A stretch of DNA of 64,000 nt, taken from NCBI RefSeq assembly GCF_014656215.1, contig NZ_BNBZ01000019.1, forward strand, positions 62,001 through 126,000, in the 5' to 3' direction. The notes below the pieces were generated by a model. The model was given only the letters and a program-made list of their open reading frames with translations. It was not told the DNA's origin and made no database searches. Positions 35,882 to 43,668 of the stretch are shown piece by piece (positions within the stretch are counted from its first letter, which is position 1; each line of letters opens with the position of its first letter). Source of the DNA: Streptomyces zaomyceticus. Lineage in GTDB: Bacteria; Actinomycetota; Actinomycetes; Streptomycetales; Streptomycetaceae. Made by a program: the position numbers and the translations under genes.

Positions 35882-36772
35882 TCAGACCTGCTGGCCGGAG
35901 AGACGCTCGACGGCGCGGAGCAGGGCCGAGTGGTCCAGGCCGCCGTCACCCTGGGCGCGCAGCGAGGCCACGAGCTGGGCGACGACCGCGCCGACCGGGA
36001 GGGCCGCACCGACATTGCGGGCGGCGTCGGTGACGATGCCCATGTCCTTGTGGTGCAGGTCGATCCGGAAGCCGGGCTTGAAGTCCCGGTTCAGGAAGTT
36101 GTCCTTCTTGCGGGTCAGCACGGTCGAGCCGGCCAGACCGCCGTTGAGGACGTCGAGGGCGGCCACGAGGTCCACACCGGACTTCTCGAGGAAGACCACG
36201 GCCTCGGCGCAGGCCTGGATGTTGACCGCGACGATCAGCTGGTTGGCGGCCTTCACCGTCTGGCCGGAGCCGTGCGGGCCGCACAGGACGATGGTCTTGC
36301 CGAGGGCCTCGAGGATCGGGAGGGCCTCGTCGAAGTCGGCCTTCTCGCCACCGACCATGATCGAGAGGACGGCCTCGATGGCGCCGGCCTCGCCGCCGGA
36401 GACGGGCGCGTCGATGACGCGGATGCCCTTCTCCTTGGCGTTCTTGGCCAGGTCGACCGAGGTCTGCGGGGTGATCGAGGACATGTCGACGATCAGCGCG
36501 CCCTGCCTGGCGTTCTCCAGGATGCCGTCGGGGCCGTAGGAGATGGCCTCGACCTGCGGGGAGGCGGGCACCATCGTGATGATCACGTCGGCGTCCTTGA
36601 CGGCCTCGGCGATCGACGCGGCGGAGGTGCCGCCGGCCGCGGTGAGGCGGTCCAGCTTGTCCTGCTCCAGTGTGAAGCCGGTGACGGAGTAACCGGCCTT
36701 GATCAGGTTCTCGGACATGGGGGAGCCCATGATGCCGAGGCCGATCCAAGCGATCTTGGGGAGGTTGCTCAT
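35882..36772 (-). CDS. glxR: 2-hydroxy-3-oxopropionate (tartronate semialdehyde) reductase
   Basis: A 296-residue beta-hydroxyacid dehydrogenase that reduces tartronate semialdehyde, made by Gcl, to glycerate. The Rossmann motif is IAWIGLGIMGSPMSENL (residues 7-23), the substrate-binding motif is DAPVSGGEAGA (about 119-129) and the catalytic Lys is in GSGQTVKAANQLI. ATG at 36772 follows AGAGG at seven bases. It is the second gene of an operon after hyi (83 bases apart), and this operon has AllR-like operators at its promoter. Confidence 0.93.
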   Translation of the reverse strand: MSNLPKIAWIGLGIMGSPMSENLIKAGYSVTGFTLEQDKLDRLTAAGGTSAASIAEAVKDADVIITMVPASPQVEAISYGPDGILENARQGALIVDMSSITPQTSVDLAKNAKEKGIRVIDAPVSGGEAGAIEAVLSIMVGGEKADFDEALPILEALGKTIVLCGPHGSGQTVKAANQLIVAVNIQACAEAVVFLEKSGVDLVAALDVLNGGLAGSTVLTRKKDNFLNRDFKPGFRIDLHHKDMGIVTDAARNVGAALPVGAVVAQLVASLRAQGDGGLDHSALLRAVERLSGQQV

Positions 36773-36855
36773 GAGGGTGCCTCTCAAAACAAGGTGGTAC
36801 GGGGGAGGGTCTCGGCCTGCCGGTCAGCGGGGCGGCCGTCCGGCGGGGCGGCCGG

Positions 36856-37689
36856 TCAGCGGGCCGGGCGGGCCTCGGCCGGGAGCCACTCGAAGGACGC
36901 GGCGGCGTCGGCGGCCTTGTACTCCAGGCCGATCCAGCCCTCGTACCCGGCCTTCTTCAGCTCGTCGAGGAGCTGCTCGAGCGGCAGGTCGCCGGTGCCC
37001 GGCGCGCCGCGGCCCGGGTTGTCCGCGATCTGGACGTGGCCGGTCTTCGCCGCGTACTGGGCGATGACCTGGCCGACGTCCTCGCCGTTCATCGACAGGT
37101 GGTAGATGTCGAGGAGGAACTTGGCGTTGCCGAGCCCGGTCGCCGCGTTGACCTTGTCGACGACCTCGATCGCGGAGGGGGCGCTCACCAGCGGGTAGAG
37201 CGGCGACTCCGGCTTGTTGAGGGTCTCGACGAGGAGGATCGCACCGATCCGGTCGGCCGCGCGGGCGGCCAGGACCAGGTTCTCCAGGGCGAGGGTGTCC
37301 TGGATCTGCGGGTCGACGCCCTCCACGCGGTTGCCGTAGAGCGCGTTGAGCGCCTTGCAGCCGACCGAGGCGGCGAAGTCGGCGGCCACCTCGATGTTGG
37401 TGCGGAAGCGGTCCGACTCGTCCCCGGGCACGGAGAGGGCTCCGCGGTCCGGGCCGGGGAGCTGCCCGGCGTAGAAGTTCAGGCCCACCAGCTGGGTGCC
37501 GGCGTCCTCAAGGGCTTTCCTGAGGGCGTCGAGCTCGCTCTGCTCGGGGGTGGCGGTGTCGATCCAGGGCCACCACAGCTCGACCGCGGTGAAGCCCGCC
37601 GCGGCGGCGGCCGCGGGGCGCTCCAGGAGCGGGAGTTCCGTGAAGAGGATCGACAGGTTCACATCGAAGCGCTGGTCCGTGAATCCCAT
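36856..37689 (-). CDS. hyi: hydroxypyruvate isomerase
   Basis: A 277-residue AP-endonuclease-2-type TIM barrel. It starts MGFTDQRFDVNLSILFTELP, and contains VELWWPW, LVGLNFYAG and the metal-binding acids in LVETLN, LLDIYHL and GYEGWIGLEYK. Hyi interconverts hydroxypyruvate and tartronate semialdehyde and thus joins the glyoxylate-to-glycerate branch with Gcl and GlxR. It is the first gene of the hyi-glxR operon. The start follows GGAGCGCCGCC. The promoter is divergent from a UPF0045-like gene. Confidence 0.92.
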   Translation of the reverse strand: MGFTDQRFDVNLSILFTELPLLERPAAAAAAGFTAVELWWPWIDTATPEQSELDALRKALEDAGTQLVGLNFYAGQLPGPDRGALSVPGDESDRFRTNIEVAADFAASVGCKALNALYGNRVEGVDPQIQDTLALENLVLAARAADRIGAILLVETLNKPESPLYPLVSAPSAIEVVDKVNAATGLGNAKFLLDIYHLSMNGEDVGQVIAQYAAKTGHVQIADNPGRGAPGTGDLPLEQLLDELKKAGYEGWIGLEYKAADAAASFEWLPAEARPAR

Positions 37690-37704
37690 GAGGGGCGGCG
37701 CTCC

Positions 37705-37769
37705 TTCCGTATCGCGGAAGTAAGTTTCTGTCTGACGGAATGTTGCAAGGAGGGCGAGGTGCTTGTCAA
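37705..37769 (-). promoter_or_regulatory. hyi-glxR promoter with paired AllR-like operators
   Basis: On the minus strand -35 TTGACA (37769 to 37764) is followed by an AACATT -10 (37744 to 37739). Two 15-bp palindromes lie downstream: on the plus strand TTCTGTCTGACGGAA (37726-37740, one mismatch) and TTCCGTATCGCGGAA (37705-37719, perfect), starts 21 bp apart. As at gcl, the imperfect site is nearest the -10 and the perfect site nearest the gene. Confidence 0.8.
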
Positions 37770-37826
37770 GAGGTCCCCGCAGGTCCGGGGCTCCCGTAGG
37801 CGGGAGTGGGGCCGTAGCGTGGGGCC

Positions 37827-38081
37827 ATGGTGCGTTTGAGAGTGGAGTTCACGACCGAGCCGTTCGACCTCGACGAGGCGCCGGCGCACGCGGTCGTGGC
37901 CCGTGAGGTCATCCAGTCGGCGGAGCTGGATGCGGTCGACGTCGGCCCCTTCGGCAATACGGCGGAAGGGGGCGCCGACGAGGTGCTCACCGCCGTCGAC
38001 GCGCTGCTGCGCGAGTCGCTCGCCGCCGGGGCCACCCGTGTCTCGCTCCAGGTGAACGTGATCGGGGAGGGCGAGAAGTGA
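37827..38081 (+). CDS. small UPF0045 (thiamine-binding-like) family protein
   Basis: An 84-residue protein of predicted ferredoxin-like fold. The pattern VEFTTEPFD near the start, EVIQSAELDAVDVGPFGNTA, then EG, and ADEVLTAVDALLRESLAAGA followed by TRVSLQVNVI matches the UPF0045/MTH1187-YqgV family, some members of which bind thiamine or related ligands. The match is by eye and moderate. Its stop overlaps the start of an HTH protein (ATGA), so the two are produced together. It lies between hyi and uraD and keeps that place in other Streptomyces as far as I recall. Because Gcl needs thiamine diphosphate, a sensing role is conceivable but unproved. Confidence 0.6.
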   Translation: MVRLRVEFTTEPFDLDEAPAHAVVAREVIQSAELDAVDVGPFGNTAEGGADEVLTAVDALLRESLAAGATRVSLQVNVIGEGEK

Positions 38082-38464
38082 ACGAGCACCCCTTGGTCGC
38101 CGCGGTGAAGCCCCTGGTCGACGCCATGGGCGCCGAGCTCCTCGTCCCCGCGCAGGCGGAGGCCGACGACGTCGTCCTGGCCTGGGAGGGCGAGGACGTG
38201 CTCGCCGTACGCCTGCCCCAGCTGTCCGAATCCCTCGATCACATCCTGGCGGCGATGGAGCGGCGGCACGGGATGCCGCTGGCCGAGCTGGACCGCAAGG
38301 CCAAGCAGGAAGCCGTCCGGCTCCTGGAGGCCCGAGGGGCTTTCTCGGTGCGCCACGGAGTGGAGACGGTGGCGGGTGCACTGGGTGTCAGCCGCTTCAC
38401 CGTGTACAACTACCTCAACAGGGAGACCGCCCTGAGCAGGGAAAAGGCCGCCAAGGGCGAGTAG
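38078..38464 (+). CDS. small DauR-like (HTH_22) DNA-binding protein
   Basis: A 128-residue protein. The C-terminal 50 residues read KQEAVRLLEARGAFSVRHGV then ETVAGALGVSRFTVYNYLNR, which is the helix-turn-helix of the DauR/YheO family (HTH_22). The N-terminal 75 residues are shorter than the PAS-like sensor of YheO proteins and contain two hydrophobic strands (GAELLVPA, VVLAWEG). It is translationally coupled to the UPF0045-like gene. Standing directly upstream of the uraD-uraH-uricase operon, it is a candidate regulator of urate oxidation. An intrinsic terminator follows. Confidence 0.65.
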   Translation: MNEHPLVAAVKPLVDAMGAELLVPAQAEADDVVLAWEGEDVLAVRLPQLSESLDHILAAMERRHGMPLAELDRKAKQEAVRLLEARGAFSVRHGVETVAGALGVSRFTVYNYLNRETALSREKAAKGE

Positions 38465-38482
38465 TTGATCATGTGTGACCGT

Positions 38483-38516
38483 AAGCCGTCGTCCGGATGT
38501 CGGGACGACGGCTTTT
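38483..38516 (+). terminator. intrinsic terminator after HTH_22 gene
   Basis: A perfect 12-bp stem (38483-38494 with 38503-38514, eight-base loop) ends in a TTTT run. It lies 18 bases after the stop and just before the uraD promoter, so uraD begins a new transcription unit. Confidence 0.85.
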
Positions 38517-38529
38517 GCGTGGCCGAGTT

Positions 38530-38570
38530 TTCAACAAAGTGTTGACGTTGTGTTGCGGAGGGCGTTAGCT
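38530..38570 (+). promoter_or_regulatory. uraD promoter with TTCAACA-N3-TGTTGAA palindrome
   Basis: The palindrome TTCAACAAAGTGTTGAC (38530-38546) overlaps the -35 box TTGACG (38542-38547); a weak -10 TTAGCT lies at 38565-38570 after 17 bases. The same element, placed the same way, is at katA, and variants occur at aceB and allB. Confidence 0.65.
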
Positions 38571-38619
38571 ATCCGCAGCCCGTCCGACGCACAGCGAAAA
38601 ACAGCCACGGAGGCTTCCC

Positions 38620-39135
38620 GTGACTTCAGGTACGACACCGGGCCTCACCCGGTTCAACACCTCGGCGGACAGCGAGGCCCTCGCCGCGCTCCACGAGGTG
38701 TGTTCCAGTTCGGCGTGGGGGAGCAAGATCCTCGCCCAGCGCCCGTACACCACCGCCGAAGCTCTCTTCCTCGCAGGCGACGCCGCCATGGCCGAACTGA
38801 CCGCCGAGGACCTTGCCGAAGCGATGGCGGGGCACCCGCCGATCGGTCGTCCGAAGGCCGGGGACCCGACCTCCTCCCGCGAACAGAGCGGGATGGCCGA
38901 CGCCTCCGCGGAGCTCAAGACCGAGATGCTCGAACTCAACCTGGCCTACCAGGACCGGTTCGGACACGTCTTCCTCATCTGTGCCACCGGCCTGACCGGC
39001 GAGCAGATGCGCGACGCGCTCCGGCAGCGGATCGGCAACTCGCCCGAGGAGGAGCGGGAGATCGTCCGCACCGAACTGGGCAAGATCAACCGCATCCGGC
39101 TGAACCGACTCGTAGAGGAAGAGAGCTCCGCATGA
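38620..39135 (+). CDS. uraD: 2-oxo-4-hydroxy-4-carboxy-5-ureidoimidazoline (OHCU) decarboxylase
   Basis: A 171-residue all-helical enzyme that carries out the last step from urate to S-allantoin. The catalytic His72 lies in the GHPPIG motif, and SSREQSGM (about residues 86-93) supplies the conserved Glu and Gln. The KTEMLELNLAYQDRFGHVFL segment and the terminal EEEREIVRTELGKINRIRL complete the family pattern. GTG start with GGAGG six bases upstream. It overlaps uraH by four bases (ATGA) and heads an operon with urate oxidase. Confidence 0.95.
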   Translation: MTSGTTPGLTRFNTSADSEALAALHEVCSSSAWGSKILAQRPYTTAEALFLAGDAAMAELTAEDLAEAMAGHPPIGRPKAGDPTSSREQSGMADASAELKTEMLELNLAYQDRFGHVFLICATGLTGEQMRDALRQRIGNSPEEEREIVRTELGKINRIRLNRLVEEESSA

Positions 39136-39521
39136 GCACCGACACCACGGCCTCGGTGTCCACCCACATCCTGGACACCAGCGTCGGCCGCCCTGCCGAG
39201 GGCGTCTCCATCACGCTCGCGGCCCGCAGCGGCTCCGACGCGGAGTGGGTCGCGCTCGGAGGTTCGGCCACCGACGCGGACGGACGTTGCAAGGACCTGC
39301 CGGCGCTGCCGGAGGGCACCACCCACGTACGCCTCGACTTCGAGGTCGAGACGTACTTCTCCAAGAAGCAAGCCGAGGCGCAGCAGGACGCCCCCCGCGT
39401 AAGGGACAGCGGTGCGTTCTTCCCCGAGGTGGCGATCACGTTCGCCGTCACCCCGGGTGAGCACTACCACGTACCGCTGCTGCTCAACCCGTTCGGCTAC
39501 TCCGTATACCGAGGGAGCTAG
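39132..39521 (+). CDS. uraH: 5-hydroxyisourate hydrolase (transthyretin-related)
   Basis: A 129-residue transthyretin-like enzyme that opens 5-hydroxyisourate, the product of urate oxidase. The N-terminal VSTHILDTSVGRPAEGV carries the catalytic His, FFPEVAITFAV contains the next strand, and the protein ends in the diagnostic tetrapeptide YRGS. It is coupled to uraD by an ATGA overlap and followed by urate oxidase after five bases. Confidence 0.97.
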   Translation: MSTDTTASVSTHILDTSVGRPAEGVSITLAARSGSDAEWVALGGSATDADGRCKDLPALPEGTTHVRLDFEVETYFSKKQAEAQQDAPRVRDSGAFFPEVAITFAVTPGEHYHVPLLLNPFGYSVYRGS

Positions 39522-39526
39522 CAGAC

Positions 39527-40450
39527 ATGCCCACGATTCTCGGCCAGAACCAGTACGGCAAAGCAGAGAACCGCGTCGTCAAGATCACGCGGGACGGCGA
39601 CACCCACCACATCAAGGACCTGAACGTCTCCGTCGCCCTCTCCGGCGACCTCGACGACGTCCACCTCACCGGCTCCAACGCCCACTGCCTCCCCACCGAC
39701 ACGACGAAGAACACCGTCTTCGCGTTCGCCAAGGAGTACGGCATCGAGTCCGCCGAGCAGTTCGGCATCCACCTCGCCCGCCACTTCGTGACGAGCCAGG
39801 AGCCGATCAAGAAGGCGCGCATCCGGATCGAGGAGTACTCCTGGGAGCGCATCGCGTCCTCCGAGGCCAACTCCAAGTTCATCGGGGCCGAAGAGGTCAA
39901 CCACTCCTTCGCCCGCAAGGGCCAGGAGACGCGGGTCACCCAGATCACCTACGACGGCGAGCGCTGGGAGATCATCTCCGGCCTCAAGGACCTCGTCGTC
40001 ATGAACTCCACCAACTCGGAGTTCTGGGGCTACATCAAGGACCAGTACACGACGCTCCAGGAGGCGTACGACCGCATCCTGGCCACGCAGGTGTCCGCCC
40101 GCTGGCGCTTCAACTGGACCGACGACGACCAGCGGATGCCCAACTGGGAGCGGTCCTACGAGCAGACCAGGAAGCACATGCTCGAGGCCTTCTCGGAGAC
40201 GTACTCGTACTCCCTCCAGCAGACGCTGTACCAGATGGCCACGCGCATCATCAACCACCGCTCGGAGATCGACGAAGTCCGCTTCTCGCTCCCGAACAAG
40301 CACCACTTCCTGGTCGACCTCGAGCCCTTCGGCCTCAAGAACGACAACGAGGTCTACTACGCCGCCGACCGCATGTACGGCCTCATCGAGGCCACCGTCC
40401 TCCGCGACGGAGCCACGGCGCAGATCCCGGTCGACATGACCAACCTCTAA
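39527..40450 (+). CDS. urate oxidase (cofactor-free uricase)
   Basis: A 307-residue enzyme with two tunnelling-fold domains that oxidises urate with oxygen to 5-hydroxyisourate and hydrogen peroxide. The start MPTILGQNQYGKAENRVVKI contains the catalytic Lys region, ALSGDLDDVHLTGSNAHCLP followed by TDTTKNT carries the catalytic Thr and substrate-binding residues, and DLVVMNSTNSEFWGYIKDQY is the second family block. The N-terminus and length fit the normal bacterial enzyme. Third gene of the uraD-uraH-uricase operon; the peroxide it makes fits the nearby catalase. A strong hairpin follows. Confidence 0.95.
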   Translation: MPTILGQNQYGKAENRVVKITRDGDTHHIKDLNVSVALSGDLDDVHLTGSNAHCLPTDTTKNTVFAFAKEYGIESAEQFGIHLARHFVTSQEPIKKARIRIEEYSWERIASSEANSKFIGAEEVNHSFARKGQETRVTQITYDGERWEIISGLKDLVVMNSTNSEFWGYIKDQYTTLQEAYDRILATQVSARWRFNWTDDDQRMPNWERSYEQTRKHMLEAFSETYSYSLQQTLYQMATRIINHRSEIDEVRFSLPNKHHFLVDLEPFGLKNDNEVYYAADRMYGLIEATVLRDGATAQIPVDMTNL

Positions 40451-40461
40451 GCGGCATCTGA

Positions 40462-40502
40462 GTGCGGCCCCCGGCCCGCCCGCAGTCGGGCGGGGGCCGC
40501 AC
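40462..40502 (+). terminator. hairpin after urate oxidase
   Basis: An 11-bp outer stem (GTGCGGCCCCC at 40462-40472 with GGGGGCCGCAC at 40492-40502) encloses a further GC-rich inner stem. It separates the uricase gene from the first permease gene; read-through is likely because the next gene starts only 19 bases later. Confidence 0.6.
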
Positions 40503-40520
40503 CGGACCGGAGGGATTCTC

Positions 40521-41927
40521 ATGGCACAGCCCGCAAAGGGGCCGGCGCACGCCGAAGGCCCGTGTTCCACCCCGCCGGACACCACCCCGCAGGTCCATCC
40601 GGTGGACGAAAAGCTTCCCGCCTCGCGGCTCGTCCCCGCGGCGCTCCAGCACATCGCCGCGATGTACGCCGGCGTGGTCACCCCTCCGCTGATCATCGGC
40701 CAGGCCGTCGGCCTGGACGCGGCCGGGATGACCCGGCTCATCGCCGCCAGTCTGCTCATCGCCGGCTGCGCGACCATCCTGCAGACCCTCGGCATCCGCC
40801 GCTTCGCCGGCAACCGGCTGCCGTTCGTCAACGCCGCCTCCTCCGCCGGAATCGCGCCGATGCTCGCCATCGCCGAGACCAGCGCCCCCGGCCACCAACT
40901 CCCCGCCATCTACGGCGCGGTGATGGTCGCCGGAGTCTTCTGCCTCGCCGTCGGCCCCTTCTTCGGCAGGCTCCTGCGCTTCTTCCCGCCGCTCGTCACC
41001 GGCGTCGTGATCACCCTCATCGGGGTCACCCTGATGCCCGTGCCCGTCGGCTGGGCGCAGGGCGGCGACCGGACCGCCGCCGACTTCGGCGCCATGAAGT
41101 ACCTGGCGCTCGCCGGCTTCACCCTCGTCGTCATCCTGCTCTTCCAGCGCTTCGGCAAGGGCTTCGTCAAGCAGATCGCCCTGCTGCTCGGCCTCTTCAT
41201 CGGCACCCTCGCCGCGATCCCCTTCGGGATGGCCGACTTCACCGCCCTGCGCGAGGCGCCCGTCGCGGCCCTGCCCGCCCCCTTCGCCTTCGGCGCCCCC
41301 GAGTTCCAGCCCGCCGCGATCCTCTCCCTGTGCATCGTCATGCTGGTCCTCATGACCGAGTCCAGCGCCGGCATGCTCGCCCTCGGCGAGATCTGCGAGC
41401 GGCGCAGCGACGGCCGGACCATCACCCGCGGACTGCGCACCGACGGCATCGCCACCCTGCTCGGCCCCGTCTTCGGCGGCTTCCCGACCTCGGCCTTCGC
41501 CCAGAACGTCGGCGTCGTCTCGCTGACCCGGGTGCGCTCCCGGTACGTGGTCGCCGTCGCCGGCGGAGCCCTGCTGGTCCTCGGCGCCTTCCCCGTGCTC
41601 GGCGCGGTCGTCTCGACGGTCCCGATGCCCGTCCTCGGCGGCGCAGGCATCGTCCTCTTCGGCTCGATCGCGGTCAGCGGCATCCGCACCCTGTCGGAAG
41701 CCGGACTCGACGACAGCTCCAACATCATCCTGGTGGCCGTCGCGCTCGGAGCGGGCATCATCCCGCTCGCCGCTCCCACCTTCTACGCCGAATTCCCCGC
41801 CTGGGCGCAGACCGTGCTCGGCTCCGGCATCAGCGCGGGCGCGCTCGTCGCCGTCCTGCTGAATCTGTTCTTCCACCATCTCGGCACCCGGAGCCGTCAC
41901 ACGGCCCCGGCACTCAAATCCTCCTAG
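40521..41927 (+). CDS. NCS2 nucleobase permease (xanthine/urate type)
   Basis: A 468-residue proton-coupled purine permease with about 14 membrane spans. NCS2 signatures are ALQHIAAMYAGVVTPPLIIG (about residues 42-61) and QNVGVVSLTRVRSRYVV, with the substrate-binding acid in LMTESSAGMLALGEI. The sequence fits the xanthine/uric-acid group (PucJ/PbuX/UacT) better than the uracil group. The Pro-rich N-terminal tail is cytoplasmic. It lies directly behind urate oxidase and would bring in its substrate. A TAGGGT -10 overlapping its stop codon probably begins the next transcript. Confidence 0.9.
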   Translation: MAQPAKGPAHAEGPCSTPPDTTPQVHPVDEKLPASRLVPAALQHIAAMYAGVVTPPLIIGQAVGLDAAGMTRLIAASLLIAGCATILQTLGIRRFAGNRLPFVNAASSAGIAPMLAIAETSAPGHQLPAIYGAVMVAGVFCLAVGPFFGRLLRFFPPLVTGVVITLIGVTLMPVPVGWAQGGDRTAADFGAMKYLALAGFTLVVILLFQRFGKGFVKQIALLLGLFIGTLAAIPFGMADFTALREAPVAALPAPFAFGAPEFQPAAILSLCIVMLVLMTESSAGMLALGEICERRSDGRTITRGLRTDGIATLLGPVFGGFPTSAFAQNVGVVSLTRVRSRYVVAVAGGALLVLGAFPVLGAVVSTVPMPVLGGAGIVLFGSIAVSGIRTLSEAGLDDSSNIILVAVALGAGIIPLAAPTFYAEFPAWAQTVLGSGISAGALVAVLLNLFFHHLGTRSRHTAPALKSS

Positions 41928-41975
41928 GGTCCTGCCGTGCCCACTCCACCCCAGAGGAATGAAGGAACCACCGCC

Positions 41976-43364
41976 ATGGCAGCACCTGCGGCAGCCCAGC
42001 GCATCGTCATCGAGAACGCGGCGATCGCGACCGTCGACGCGAACGACACCGAGTACGCCTCCGGCTACCTCGTCGTCGCCGACAACAAGATCGAGTCCAT
42101 CGGTGCCGGCAAGGCTCCCGAGGGCCTGGAGAACGTGGTCCGGCGCATCGACGCCACCGGCCACCTCGTCACGCCCGGTCTCGTCAACACCCACCACCAC
42201 TTCTACCAGTGGATCACCCGGGGACTGGCGACCGACCACAACCTCTTCAACTGGCTGGTCGCGCTCTACCCGACGTGGGCGCGGATCGACGAGCAGATGG
42301 TGCGTGCCGCCGCCCGGGGTTCGCTGGCCATGATGGCCCGCGGTGGTGTGACCACCGCGATGGACCACCACTACGTGTACCCGGTGAACTCCGGCGACCT
42401 CTCCGGCGCCATCATCGGCGCGGCCTCCGAGATGGGGGTCCGCTTCACCCTCGCCCGCGGCTCCATGGACCGCAGCGAGAAGGACGGCGGCCTGCCGCCG
42501 GACTTCGCCGTCGAGACCACCGAGGGCGCGCTCGCCGCGACCGAGGAGACGGTGAAGAAGTACCACGACGCCTCCTTCGACGCGATGACCCAGATCGCCG
42601 TGGCGCCCTGTTCGCCCTTCTCCATCTCCACCGAGCTCCTCCGGGAGGGCGCGGCGCTCGGCCGTCGTCTGGGCGTGCGCATGCACACCCACGGCTCGGA
42701 GACCGTGGAGGAGGAGAAGTTCTGCCACGAGCTCTTCGGCATGGGCCCGACGGACTACTTCGAGTCCACCGGCTTCCTCGGCGAGGACGTGTGGATGGCG
42801 CACTGCGTCCACATGAACGACTCCGACATCGCGGCCTTCGCCCGCACCAAGACCGGTGTGGCGCACTGCCCCTCCTCCAACGCGCGTCTGGCCGCCGGCA
42901 TCGCCCGCGTCCCCGACATGCTGAAGGCGGGCGTACCCGTCGGCCTCGGTGTCGACGGCACCGCCTCCAACGAGTCCGGCGAGCTCCACACCGAGCTGCG
43001 CAACGCGCTCCTCATCAACCGGCTCGGCGCCCACCGCGAGGCCGCGCTCAACGCCCGCCAGGCCCTGCGCCTCGGCACCTTCGGCGGAGCCCAGGTCCTC
43101 GGCCGCGCCGACAACATCGGCTCCCTCGAGGCCGGCAAGCTCGCCGACTTCGTCCTGTGGAAGATCGACGGCCTCGGCCACTCCACCATCGCCGACCCGG
43201 TCACCGCCATCGTCTTCGGCGCGGCGGCCCCGGTCACGGCCTCCTTCGTCAACGGCAAGCAGATCGTCGAGAACGACCGGCTGCTCACCGTCGATGAGGA
43301 CACCATCGCGCGCGAAGCGCGCGCGGAGGCACAGCGTCTGGCCCGCATCGCGGCCCAGGGCTGA
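41976..43364 (+). CDS. 8-oxoguanine deaminase-like amidohydrolase
   Basis: A 462-residue zinc amidohydrolase of the guanine-deaminase/AtzB branch. Metal ligands are in LVNTHHHFYQWITRG (about residues 70-84), RMHTHGSETVEEE and MAHCVHM, and GLGVDGTASNESG is the conserved Asp-bearing loop that marks the 8-oxoguanine deaminase/hydroxydechloroatrazine group. Its product from 8-oxoguanine would be urate, directly usable by the uricase upstream. The ATG at 41976 after GAAGGA is chosen; a GTG 13 codons earlier is in frame but lies at the likely transcription start. The alternative is plain guanine deaminase; I judge this less likely. Confidence 0.8.
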   Translation: MAAPAAAQRIVIENAAIATVDANDTEYASGYLVVADNKIESIGAGKAPEGLENVVRRIDATGHLVTPGLVNTHHHFYQWITRGLATDHNLFNWLVALYPTWARIDEQMVRAAARGSLAMMARGGVTTAMDHHYVYPVNSGDLSGAIIGAASEMGVRFTLARGSMDRSEKDGGLPPDFAVETTEGALAATEETVKKYHDASFDAMTQIAVAPCSPFSISTELLREGAALGRRLGVRMHTHGSETVEEEKFCHELFGMGPTDYFESTGFLGEDVWMAHCVHMNDSDIAAFARTKTGVAHCPSSNARLAAGIARVPDMLKAGVPVGLGVDGTASNESGELHTELRNALLINRLGAHREAALNARQALRLGTFGGAQVLGRADNIGSLEAGKLADFVLWKIDGLGHSTIADPVTAIVFGAAAPVTASFVNGKQIVENDRLLTVDEDTIAREARAEAQRLARIAAQG

Positions 43365-43668
43365 CCCTCCCCATGGAGTCCGACCGAGGGGGACGGCCCT
43401 CGGTCGGTCGCCGCGGACCCGAGCGGGGTCCGCGGCAGCCCGACCGGGAGGTGCCGAGCGCAGAAGACCTCGGCACCTCCCGGAACGGTGATGTGCGCCC
43501 GCGCCCCCACCGGGCGCCCTCACCGGGCATTCCGTCCCGCGCCGCGACTCCCCGCGCGCACCCCGCACCACCCCGCAACGAGCCGCACCTCCTGCACCCC
43601 GCACCGCATCGCACCACCTCCCTGAACCCCGCGTCACCGCCGACGTGTAACCGACCGGAGGAACCGCC
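43365..43668 (+). other. 304-bp leader with three consecutive hairpins and a C-rich, G-poor tract
   Basis: No gene is seen. Three perfect stems follow one another: 11 bp (43380-43390/43397-43407), 11 bp (43410-43420/43426-43436) and 15 bp (43444-43458/43469-43483). The remaining 185 bases are cytosine-rich with repeated GCACCCCGCACC units and few G on the coding strand. The hairpins could terminate the deaminase transcript; the C-rich part resembles a Rho-loading or unstructured leader before the next permease. Confidence 0.65.

Noticed and set aside
43380..43483. Possible CRISPR-like array formed by successive palindromes
   Set aside because: The three stems differ in sequence and there are no repeated units with spacers of constant length.
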